Assembly (NCBI GenBank): GCA_937880705.1
Contig: CALGRZ010000096.1
Span: 1-7,692, forward strand
Direction: 5' to 3'
Origin: an uncultured Alistipes sp.
GTDB lineage: Bacteria > Bacteroidota > Bacteroidia > Bacteroidales > Rikenellaceae
DNA length: 7,692 nucleotides
The notes under the pieces are model-generated. The model did no database searches and was not told where the DNA came from. It saw nothing but the letters and a program-made list of their open reading frames with translations. Shown here one piece after another: positions 1-5,332 of this stretch. The position numbers were made by a program, and so were the translations under genes. Numbering within the stretch: the stretch's first letter is position 1; every line of letters starts with the position of its first letter.

Positions 1-113
1 GGGTATATGCTGTGGCAGTCGCCATCATCCTTGCTATCACGGTCATCACGGTAACTCTCCGCTCGTGGCGTGCCGCAACAGAGAATCCCGCAGATGTGGT
101 GAAGAGTAACTAA
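1..113 (+). CDS. ABC transporter permease, MacB/FtsX type (C-terminal fragment)
   Basis: This is the 3' end of a gene that begins before the window; the reading frame uses codons starting at base 3 and stops with TAA at 111-113. The visible 36 residues start with a hydrophobic stretch rich in Val, Ala and Ile (about 17 residues), which reads as the last transmembrane helix. They then give TLRSWRAATENPADVVKSN. A final helix followed by a W-x-A-A-x-x-N-P-A-D-x-[VL] tail is the usual ending of FtsX-like permeases of the MacB family, which extrude peptides, drugs or lipoprotein-linked substrates in an ATP-dependent tripartite complex. The substrate cannot be inferred from the fragment. The next gene has its own promoter, so this gene probably ends its operon, although no hairpin terminator is visible between 114 and 148. 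Confidence 0.8.
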   Translation, partial: VYAVAVAIILAITVITVTLRSWRAATENPADVVKSN

Positions 114-148
114 TTAACATCCCTCCACGACACTTTCCTGTTCGAAAA

Positions 149-177
149 TTTGGAAAATTCAAGGGGGGGTAAATTTG
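149..177 (+). promoter_or_regulatory. Bacteroidota-type promoter with a G7 tract in the spacer
   Basis: A -33 TTTG lies at 149-152 and a -7 TAAATTTG at 170-177, matching the TTTG/TAnnTTTG consensus of the Bacteroides primary sigma factor. The 17-base spacer is a little shorter than the usual 19-21 and contains seven consecutive G at 163-169. It would start a transcript near 184, about 35 bases before the ATG at 220. Confidence 0.65.
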
Positions 178-219
178 TAGGCAGAAAATTTTAACAATTA
201 TAAACTAACAAAACAGATT

Positions 220-732
220 ATGAAAAAGAGTTTAGTAATCCTTATTATTGCGCTATTTGCAGGTGCTTATAGCGCAGAGGCGCAGGAGAGCAAATCAACC
301 GCTAAACCACGCTACGAGCAAGTAGGCTCACACCACACATTCTCCATATCAACCCCATACCGTCTTGAGTATAGCTATGAGTATGTGTGGAATAGCGGCA
401 TGTCATTGATTGGTCGCATCGGTGCCGGTAGCGAAGCTTATTCGCCACAAAAATACAACTATGAATGGAGTAATGGATTCCGTCTAACGATTGAGCCAAG
501 ATACTATCTAAACAATCATGACTTCTTCGCGGCGAAAATCAGTGGTGCAATCTTACTCCCGAACACCCCATTTAGAACCTCATTAGTACCGGTCTACGGT
601 ATCAAAAGAGAGTTCACAAAGCATTGGTTTTGCGAGTTTACCATAGGTGGAGGCGTTGGATACTACTCGGGCAATTATGGTCGCTTCTTTTTTGAGCCAC
701 ACTTACAGTTTAGGTTAGGATTTAAGATTTAA
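220..732 (+). CDS. Secreted small outer-membrane beta-barrel-like protein
   Basis: A 170-residue protein of unrecognised family. The N-terminus is a classic Sec signal peptide: MKKS, a hydrophobic core (residues 5-16) and an AEA-Q site that predicts cleavage between residues 21 and 22. The mature part is rich in aromatic and alternating polar/hydrophobic residues (for example YRLEYSYEYVW, FRLTIEPRYYL, FFFEPHLQFRLGFKI), with Gly-rich turns. That pattern suggests about eight amphipathic beta strands. The final strand, LQFRLGFKI, resembles a C-terminal barrel-insertion signal, though it ends in Ile rather than Phe. There is no lipobox cysteine. I infer an outer-membrane location; function is unknown. 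The gene stands alone behind its own promoter (149-177) and converges with the rubredoxin operon, 85 bases from the stop of the helix-turn-helix gene. A soluble periplasmic beta protein is the main alternative. Confidence 0.75.
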   Translation: MKKSLVILIIALFAGAYSAEAQESKSTAKPRYEQVGSHHTFSISTPYRLEYSYEYVWNSGMSLIGRIGAGSEAYSPQKYNYEWSNGFRLTIEPRYYLNNHDFFAAKISGAILLPNTPFRTSLVPVYGIKREFTKHWFCEFTIGGGVGYYSGNYGRFFFEPHLQFRLGFKI

Positions 733-769
733 TGAGTTGCACCAAACAACACCACGCCACAACGCAAAA

Positions 770-793
770 TAGGCAGGCCCCATGGCCTGCCTA
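770..793 (-). terminator. Rho-independent terminator of the rubredoxin-HTH operon
   Basis: A perfect 10-bp inverted repeat (TAGGCAGGCC at 770-779, GGCCTGCCTA at 784-793) encloses a four-base loop. Read on the minus strand, the stem is followed by TTTTGCGTT (from 769 downward), the expected U-rich tail. It lies 24 bases after the stop of the helix-turn-helix gene. On the plus strand no U tract follows, so it is probably a weaker stop for the gene ending at 732. Confidence 0.85.
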
Positions 794-817
794 CTATGTT
801 ATAGGGTCGGGACCTGA

Positions 818-997
818 CTACTTCGCAGGCTCCCACTTGCAACGTACCGGCGACACAATTGCGCCCTCCTCCTTAAGCTGCTTCATCGCCTTGTCTACCT
901 CCTTGCGATCAATGCCGCTGAGCTCTGCGATCTTACCTGCGTTCAGAGGCTCGCCCGCCTCCTGCATAGTTGCCAATACCTTATTCTTAATCTCCAT
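818..997 (-). CDS. Small winged-helix/helix-turn-helix protein
   Basis: Reading the minus strand from ATG at 997-995 to TAG at 820-818 gives a 59-residue protein. It begins [20 protein letters not shown] and ends VRCKWEPAK. Residues 1-14 form a helix, followed by [26 protein letters not shown] (about 15-40), a helix-turn-helix with the typical 'turn' Gly at about residue 28. After that comes [19 protein letters not shown], which reads as a short beta wing. That is a minimal single-domain winged helix of the MarR/DprA-tail kind. It follows rubredoxin by 23 bases, so the two are almost certainly cotranscribed, and the hairpin at 770-793 ends the unit. I recall small proteins of this kind accompanying rubredoxin in Bacteroidales, but I cannot confirm this here. 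It may be a DNA-binding regulator of the neighbouring redox genes; no effector domain or metal site is apparent beyond the single Cys52. Confidence 0.85.
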   Translation of the reverse strand: MEIKNKVLATMQEAGEPLNAGKIAELSGIDRKEVDKAMKQLKEEGAIVSPVRCKWEPAK

Positions 998-1020
998 AGT
1001 GTTAATGTTTTATTCGTTAA

Positions 1021-1179
1021 TTACTCCTTGTCAAAAAGCTGCTTACCTACGCCACATACCGGGCATGTCCAATCATCGGGCAACTCATCAAAAGATGTGC
1101 CGGGGGCAATACCATTCTCGGGGTCACCAATCTCGGGGTCATAGGTCCATCCGCAAGGCATACATGTATACTTCTCCAT
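1021..1179 (-). CDS. Rubredoxin
   Basis: Minus-strand ATG at 1179-1177 to TAA at 1023-1021 encodes 52 residues, the standard rubredoxin length. The two iron-binding knuckles are intact: C6-x-x-C9-G (YTCMPCGW) near the N-terminus and C39-x-x-C42-G (WTCPVCGV) near the C-terminus. The family signature between them is also present: [25 protein letters not shown]. One Fe ion held by four Cys makes this a cytoplasmic one-electron carrier. In anaerobes it typically passes electrons to rubrerythrin, superoxide reductase or similar peroxide- and oxygen-detoxifying enzymes. It is the first gene of a two-gene unit with the helix-turn-helix protein and is divergent from catalase, 210 bases away, which supports an oxidative-stress role. 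Trp11 replaces the more common Tyr after CxxCG; this should not affect iron binding. Confidence 0.97.
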   Translation of the reverse strand: MEKYTCMPCGWTYDPEIGDPENGIAPGTSFDELPDDWTCPVCGVGKQLFDKE

Positions 1180-1224
1180 AGTCGTTTAGTTTTTATTAGT
1201 TATCGTTTATCTTGTTTCACAGTG

Positions 1225-1254
1225 CAAATGTAATAAGAATTTCCAATATACAAA
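1225..1254 (-). promoter_or_regulatory. Promoter of the rubredoxin-HTH operon
   Basis: On the minus strand, TTTG (complement of 1251-1254) is followed after 18 bases by TACATTTG (complement of 1225-1232), a good fit to the Bacteroides TTTG/TAnnTTTG consensus. Transcription would start near 1218, leaving a leader of about 39 bases before the rubredoxin ATG. No clear Shine-Dalgarno sequence is present, as is usual in this phylum. Confidence 0.7.
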
Positions 1255-1274
1255 CATAAATTCAATCATACTTT

Positions 1275-1346
1275 CTTATGGTGCTATTAGCATAAGTTAT
1301 GATCGCACAAATCGCAGCTCGCAAAACGCCCTAAACGAGCTTATGG
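1275..1346 (+). promoter_or_regulatory. Candidate operator repeats upstream of catalase
   Basis: CTTATG at 1275-1280 is inverted as CATAAG at 1291-1296 (10-base gap), and CTTATGG recurs in direct orientation at 1340-1346, 65 bases after the first. CATAA-G-TTATG at 1291-1301 forms a second, overlapping small dyad. They lie in the 210-base divergent region between rubredoxin and catalase, where a peroxide-responsive regulator such as OxyR would be expected to bind. I see no good OxyR ATAG-n7-CTAT array and no convincing TAnnTTTG element for catalase, so the role is a guess. Confidence 0.25.
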
Positions 1347-1389
1347 CACAGTTTTGGGAATTTGATAGTCGATACTTAAAATTTCCTCT

Positions 1390-2892
1390 ATGAAACAGAA
1401 TGACAAAAAACATTTGACGGCGGAGAATGGCCGACCGATAGCCGACAATCAGAACACGCAGACGGCCGGCGTGCGTGGCCCTGTCACCCTGCAAGACCCA
1501 TGGTTTACCGAGAAGCTCGCCCACTTCGACCGCGAGGTAATTCCCGAGCGACGCATGCATGCCAAGGGGTCGGGAGCCTACGGCACGTTCACCGTTACGC
1601 ACGACATCACCGCCTACACTCGCGCCTCGATATTCGCGGAGGTGGGCAAGAAGACCGAGTGCTTTGTGCGCTTCTCGACCGTCGCGGGTGAGCGTGGTGC
1701 TGCCGATGCCGAGCGCGACATTCGCGGCTTTGCGATGAAGTTCTACACCGACACGGGCAACTGGGACTTGGTGGGCAACAACACGCCTGTATTCTTTCTG
1801 CGCGACCCGCTTAAGTTCCCCGATCTGAACCACGCCATAAAGCGTGACCCACGAACAGGCATGCGCTCGGCAAATAGCAACTGGGACTTCTGGACACTGC
1901 TGCCCGAGGCGTTGCACCAGGTGACCATAACAATGTCGCCGCGCGGCATACCATACTCCTTCCGCCACATGCACGGCTTTTGCAGCCACACCTACAGCTT
2001 CATCAATGCCGACAACCGCCGCACATGGGTGAAATTTCATCTGCGCACCTTGCAGGGCATCAAGAATATGACCGACGAGGAGGCAGAGGCGGTGATTGCG
2101 AAGGATAGAGAGTCGCACCAGCGCGACCTCTTCGAGGCTATCGAGCGTGGCGACTATCCACGGTGGTTGATGCAGGTGCAGCTGATGAGCGAAGATGAGG
2201 CACGCGAGTACCACATCAACCCCTTCGACCTCACGAAGGTGTGGTATCACGGCGATTTCCCGCTTCACGATGTGGGCATCCTGGAGCTTAACCGCAACCC
2301 CGAGAACTTCTTTGCCGAGACCGAGCAGGCGGCGTTCAACCCGATGAACATCATCGACGGCATTGGCTTCTCGCCCGACAAGATGTTGCAGGGACGACTC
2401 TTTTCGTATGGCGATGCGCAACGCTACCGCCTGGGTGTCAACCACCATCTGATACCCGTAAACCGCCCTCGCTGCCCCTACCATTCGTATCATCGTGACG
2501 GGCAGATGCGCACCGATGATAACATGGGGCGCACCATTTCGTATGAGCCGAATAGCTATGGCGAGTGGCAAGACCAACCGCACCTCAAAGAGCCGCCTTT
2601 GTCGGTCACAGGCGAGGTCTATAACTACGATGAGCGCGAACTCGACAGCGACTACTACACGCAGCCGGGCAAGCTGTGGCGACTGATGTCGGCAGAGGAC
2701 CAAAGGGCAACGTGCGAGAATACAGCTCGCGCTATGGGTGACGCAGAGGTGTTTATTAAGTACCGCCATATCCGCAACTGCCACCGCGCTGACCCAGCAT
2801 ACGGCGAGGGCGTAGCAAAGGCCTTGGGGCTCTCACTCGCGGAGGCTCTCACGGCCAACGACCCGGCACACCCATCGTGGGATTGGCGATAG
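1390..2892 (+). CDS. katA: Haem catalase, small-subunit (clade 3) type
   Basis: A 500-residue cytoplasmic catalase that disproportionates hydrogen peroxide to water and oxygen. The length and the full set of motifs fit the small-subunit, NADPH-binding clade. The distal haem pocket is in [20 protein letters not shown] with catalytic His57. The conserved Asn is N130 in [15 protein letters not shown], exactly 73 residues after the His, as in human catalase (H75/N148). The proximal haem ligand is Tyr340 in [31 protein letters not shown] (94-110) is intact. There is no C-terminal flavodoxin-like domain, so it is not a large-subunit enzyme. ATG at 1390 gives the usual N-terminus ([13 protein letters not shown]). 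The gene is divergent from rubredoxin and is probably monocistronic, since a consensus promoter follows it. Its third positions are visibly richer in G and C than those of the neighbouring membrane and ATPase genes. The symbol is by family; Bacteroides orthologues are also called katB. Confidence 0.97.
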   Translation: MKQNDKKHLTAENGRPIADNQNTQTAGVRGPVTLQDPWFTEKLAHFDREVIPERRMHAKGSGAYGTFTVTHDITAYTRASIFAEVGKKTECFVRFSTVAGERGAADAERDIRGFAMKFYTDTGNWDLVGNNTPVFFLRDPLKFPDLNHAIKRDPRTGMRSANSNWDFWTLLPEALHQVTITMSPRGIPYSFRHMHGFCSHTYSFINADNRRTWVKFHLRTLQGIKNMTDEEAEAVIAKDRESHQRDLFEAIERGDYPRWLMQVQLMSEDEAREYHINPFDLTKVWYHGDFPLHDVGILELNRNPENFFAETEQAAFNPMNIIDGIGFSPDKMLQGRLFSYGDAQRYRLGVNHHLIPVNRPRCPYHSYHRDGQMRTDDNMGRTISYEPNSYGEWQDQPHLKEPPLSVTGEVYNYDERELDSDYYTQPGKLWRLMSAEDQRATCENTARAMGDAEVFIKYRHIRNCHRADPAYGEGVAKALGLSLAEALTANDPAHPSWDWR

Positions 2893-2919
2893 TGTGAAAA
2901 CGGAGGCGACCGCTCATTG

Positions 2920-2965
2920 TGAAGTGACCCCAAAAGTTTGGACAAAAACTTTTGGGGTCACCTCA
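2920..2965. repeat. Near-perfect 20-bp inverted repeat resembling IS3-family ends
   Basis: Left arm 2920-2939 and right arm 2946-2965 pair at 19 of 20 positions around a six-base loop (2940-2945, GGACAA). Both arms read inward as TGA[A/G]GTGACCCCAAAAGTTT. The outer TG...CA ends and the GTGACCCCAAAAGTTTGGACA wording resemble terminal repeats of IS3-family (IS150-group) elements, from memory. The arms enclose no room for a transposase. No U tract follows on either strand, so it is not a textbook terminator, although such a long stem 28 bases after the catalase stop could still halt transcription or protect the mRNA 3' end. The 3-base flanks (TTG, TAG) do not form a target duplication. Confidence 0.8.
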
Positions 2966-2976
2966 TAGTCGTGGTG

Positions 2977-3002
2977 TAGCCCTTTACACTAGCCCTTTAC
3001 AC
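2977..3002. repeat. Perfect 13-bp tandem duplication
   Basis: TAGCCCTTTACAC occurs twice in a row (2977-2989 and 2990-3002) with no mismatch. It sits between the large inverted repeat and the -33 element of the next gene, ending 9 bases before that -33 box. It may be a replication-slippage duplication or a double regulator site. Confidence 0.85.
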
Positions 3003-3011
3003 ACAGAAAAA

Positions 3012-3043
3012 TTTGGAGAATTCACGCCAACACATTAACTTTG
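3012..3043 (+). promoter_or_regulatory. Consensus Bacteroidota promoter for the membrane-protein operon
   Basis: TTTG at 3012-3015 and TAACTTTG at 3036-3043 are separated by 20 bases, an almost ideal match to the Bacteroides consensus. Transcription would begin near 3050 and leave a leader of about 27 bases before the ATG at 3077. The bases around the -33 box (AATTTGGAGAATTCA) closely resemble those around the promoter at 149. Confidence 0.85.
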
Positions 3044-3076
3044 TGGTTGAGAATATATTGAACTAACCTTTACGCC

Positions 3077-3697
3077 ATGAGATCGAACACGAAGAAAACG
3101 CTGAATAACATCCTTGCGACTATCATACTTATTGTTCTAACCACCGCAAGCTTCTTTATCATAAGGTATATATTAGGTGTTGTATTCGGCTGGTTTGGTG
3201 ACGAGGATGACATATCATGGAAGAGCATACTTATCACCTGTGCAATATTAAGCATAGTGGCCCTAATCGCTAAAATTATAGCTGAACGGAGGGGTTTAGA
3301 GGGTGCATGGCACAAGATTATAGATGCAGTCTTTAAGATCGCTCTCTATACTACGATGTTTTTCGGTTGCTTCATACTATTGTCTGATGCAGCAGAGGTT
3401 GCCGATAAGACAATGCACTGGCTCACACTCTCAATATCATTAGGTATCTTCAACACCCTTTACACCGAGAGGATGAGACGAGAGAGTGAGAACGACGAGA
3501 ATATGCTTGTTGTCGCAGCAGAGTGTCAGGATATACCAAGTGCAGAGGCAATAGTTGCCACATTAGAGGCCGCTGGCATCCAAGCTATGATTGTTGAGAA
3601 GCATAGCCCCATATACATCAAGGACAGCGATGCTCCGGCACAAGTGCAGGTGTGCCGAAAAGATCTGAATACCGCAAAGAGTCTCCTTGCAAAATAG
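3077..3697 (+). CDS. Four-helix membrane protein with C-terminal DUF2007-like domain
   Basis: A 206-residue protein with two parts. The N-terminal part has four predicted transmembrane helices (about 12-38, 49-69, 82-103 and 113-130) with an acidic loop GDEDD after the first. The C-terminal part (about 143-205) starts MLVVAAECQDIPSAEAIVATLEAAGIQAMIVEKHSP and ends VQVCRKDLNTAKSLL. This fits the DUF2007 family: a strand, a helix with 'xxAExxxxxLExxGI', a further strand, then a V-x-V strand and a helix where residues act as 'A...LL'. DUF2007 is annotated as a putative signal-transducing domain with a ferredoxin-like fold, but its ligand is not established. The four-helix fusion suggests a membrane-anchored sensor or adaptor with the domain probably cytoplasmic. 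It is the first gene of an operon with the small membrane gene 9 bases downstream. ATG at 3077 is well placed behind the promoter. Specific function is unknown. Confidence 0.75.
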   Translation: MRSNTKKTLNNILATIILIVLTTASFFIIRYILGVVFGWFGDEDDISWKSILITCAILSIVALIAKIIAERRGLEGAWHKIIDAVFKIALYTTMFFGCFILLSDAAEVADKTMHWLTLSISLGIFNTLYTERMRRESENDENMLVVAAECQDIPSAEAIVATLEAAGIQAMIVEKHSPIYIKDSDAPAQVQVCRKDLNTAKSLLAK

Positions 3698-3706
3698 GCT
3701 AAAGCG

Positions 3707-3982
3707 ATGGTTACACTATTGGTAGCAGCTATTATCGCACTGTGTGCCGTACTGGTGCTACTTCGACCCGATCTAATCAATGTGCTGTCTGAGAACGACC
3801 GCAAACGAATGGATGCCAAGAGGACGGGGCGCGTAGCCTTTTGGGGGCTTATGTCCACGGCATTAACAATGGCTGCGCTGTGGGTTGTCGGCATCCGCAA
3901 CGAGCTTGTTCCAATGCTGGTCGGCATACTTGGCGCCATCATCACAGCCACACTTATTCAGTGCTCGATACCCAACAAGTAG
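3707..3982 (+). CDS. Small three-helix membrane protein
   Basis: A 91-residue protein of unknown function. Three hydrophobic segments are clear: residues 2-19 (VTLLVAAIIALCAVLVLL), 43-61 and 67-87. Between the first two lies a short basic loop, RPDLINVLSENDRKRMDAKRTGR, which by the positive-inside rule should be cytoplasmic. The arrangement of helix, 'RPDLIN', 'ND+K+MDAK', helix-helix slightly resembles small DUF3784-type membrane proteins of Firmicutes and Bacteroidota, but I would not assign the family on this alone. The ATG lies 9 bases after the stop of the DUF2007-like gene, so the two are cotranscribed and may form a membrane complex. A possible role is as a membrane partner of the first gene; nothing in the sequence indicates catalysis. 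Confidence 0.7.
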   Translation: MVTLLVAAIIALCAVLVLLRPDLINVLSENDRKRMDAKRTGRVAFWGLMSTALTMAALWVVGIRNELVPMLVGILGAIITATLIQCSIPNK

Positions 3983-4118
3983 TTGATAGTTGCACACCTT
4001 CACAAACGATGCAACATCGCGCACAGGGGGCTCTCGGCCCTCCACCGCGAAGCGTTATAGCCATCTTATGCAATAATATCAATGCAGAATCGTTAGCAGA
4101 GCAATTACATTGATAAGC

Positions 4119-5306
4119 ATGACAAGACTCATAATGTTTTTATCGGCTATTGCACTGCTCGGGGCCTGCAATAGCGGCCAAGACTTTGTTGTTAATGGTG
4201 TGATAACAGATGCAGACAATGGCGAGATGATCTGTCTGGTCTACCCCATAAAGCGAGATGGTATCTGGTATGAGCAGTGCGATACAGCATACATCAACGG
4301 TGGGCGTTTTCACTTCGAAGGCGAGGTTGATGGTGTTGTTCCTGCAACGCTGACATTTCAGAATATGGATTATGCGCAGCTCTTTATAGAGCCTTCAGAG
4401 ATTAAATTTAGCGCAGCGCGAGATGCCTTGTACGACTACTCTATTCGCGGGTTAAGCATCGACAATGAACTAAAGGAGTATCGTAAAACCTTTCTTGAGC
4501 TCGACAAAGCGGTATATCTGAAGAGCCACGAGGCAGTGCGCAAGAATGAGGAGTGGGTGGCAGCCCATAATGCCGGCTCATCAAATGCCGACGAACTATG
4601 GGCAGAGTGTTACTCGCTCATATTGGAGCATCACGAGATAGGTAACCGGTGGCCCGACATCGCAATAAAATACATTGACAGCCACCGCGACCAAGCCATA
4701 ATTCCACACTTAATAAAGGAGTTAATCGGCTTCGATTACGATATTTCGGCCATAGAATCGTATATCAGCGCGCTTAACGAAAGGCAAAGATGTAGCTCTC
4801 TCGGCGAATTGATGTATATTTGCCATGATATAGCCAAGCTCAATGGCGGGGAGGTGGGCAGCAAGGCGTTAGATGCTACACTGCGCTCTGCCGATGGCAA
4901 ACAGATCAAACTCTCGGAGTGCTATGCCAAGGGCTATGTATTGCTTGATTTTTGGGCAAGTTGGTGTACGCCCTGCATCAACGAAATACCGAGGGTGCGA
5001 AAACTACATGAGGAGCATGGCGACCAACTGCAAATTATCAGCATCTCCGTAGATAAGAGTGAAAGCGACTGGCGCAAAGCTATTGAGGAGCAACATCTCA
5101 ACGATTGGCCACAGGTGATTGTGAATTACCCGACAGATGCAGACAGTTATTACTTTGCAGAGCAGGCGGATATGTCACTTGCATACAGAGTAGAGCAGAT
5201 ACCATGTTTTATGCTTATTGATAAAAACGGCATCATTGCAGGTCGCTGGGAACATCTGACCAACGAGGCTATTAATGAGATAACCTCGCTATTTGATGTT
5301 AAATAG
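4119..5306 (+). CDS. TlpA-type thioredoxin lipoprotein with N-terminal DUF4369-like domain
   Basis: A 395-residue periplasmic thiol-disulfide oxidoreductase of a kind common in Bacteroidota. I take ATG at 4119 as the start; an in-frame TTG at 4110 would add three residues but is less likely. Residues 1-16 form a lipoprotein signal with lipobox LLGAC, so Cys17 should be lipidated. Residues about 23-105 (FVVNGVITDADNGEMICLVYP...) fit a DUF4369-type domain, and a helical linker of about 105-245 follows. The C-terminal thioredoxin fold spans about 250-395. It contains the active site W-C-T-P-C (residues 282-286, in LLDFWASWCTPCINEIP), ISISVD, and the cis-Pro loop QIPCFMLIDKNG (Pro362). It probably reduces or isomerises disulfides in the envelope; the partner is unknown. 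An unusual feature is Cys363 next to the cis-Pro. It lies 136 bases after the small membrane gene, with no promoter that I can recognise, and ends 26 bases before a convergent gene. Confidence 0.9.
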   Translation: MTRLIMFLSAIALLGACNSGQDFVVNGVITDADNGEMICLVYPIKRDGIWYEQCDTAYINGGRFHFEGEVDGVVPATLTFQNMDYAQLFIEPSEIKFSAARDALYDYSIRGLSIDNELKEYRKTFLELDKAVYLKSHEAVRKNEEWVAAHNAGSSNADELWAECYSLILEHHEIGNRWPDIAIKYIDSHRDQAIIPHLIKELIGFDYDISAIESYISALNERQRCSSLGELMYICHDIAKLNGGEVGSKALDATLRSADGKQIKLSECYAKGYVLLDFWASWCTPCINEIPRVRKLHEEHGDQLQIISISVDKSESDWRKAIEEQHLNDWPQVIVNYPTDADSYYFAEQADMSLAYRVEQIPCFMLIDKNGIIAGRWEHLTNEAINEITSLFDVK

Positions 5307-5332
5307 AGGGTCAGACTCCGTAGTGCAATATA

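Noticed and set aside
732..1181. A 149-codon plus-strand frame over the rubredoxin and helix-turn-helix genes
   Set aside because: The two minus-strand genes have clear family motifs, a promoter and a terminator; this frame is their antisense shadow and has no promoter.
1386..1389. Possible -33/-7 pair (TTTG near 1353, TAAAATTT near 1377) for catalase
   Set aside because: The -7 match is poor at two key positions and would place the transcription start at the start codon.
1297..2784. A 495-codon open frame on the minus strand across the catalase gene
   Set aside because: It is an antisense shadow produced by the GC-rich third positions of catalase; its translation has no recognisable domain and the catalase frame is unequivocal.
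2913..2966. CTCAT at 2913-2917 and 2962-2966 as a 5-bp target duplication around the palindrome
   Set aside because: The right copy overlaps the right arm of the inverted repeat, and the bases immediately outside the TG...CA ends (TTG and TAG) do not match.
4007..4019. CGATG-CAA-CATCG dyad
   Set aside because: Five-base arms are short enough to occur by chance, and it is not placed at a recognisable promoter.
4024..4043. GC-rich hairpin (GGGGGC, loop, GCCCTC) between the small membrane gene and the lipoprotein gene
   Set aside because: The stem is only six pairs with a wobble and has no U tract on either strand, so it cannot be called a terminator or riboswitch.
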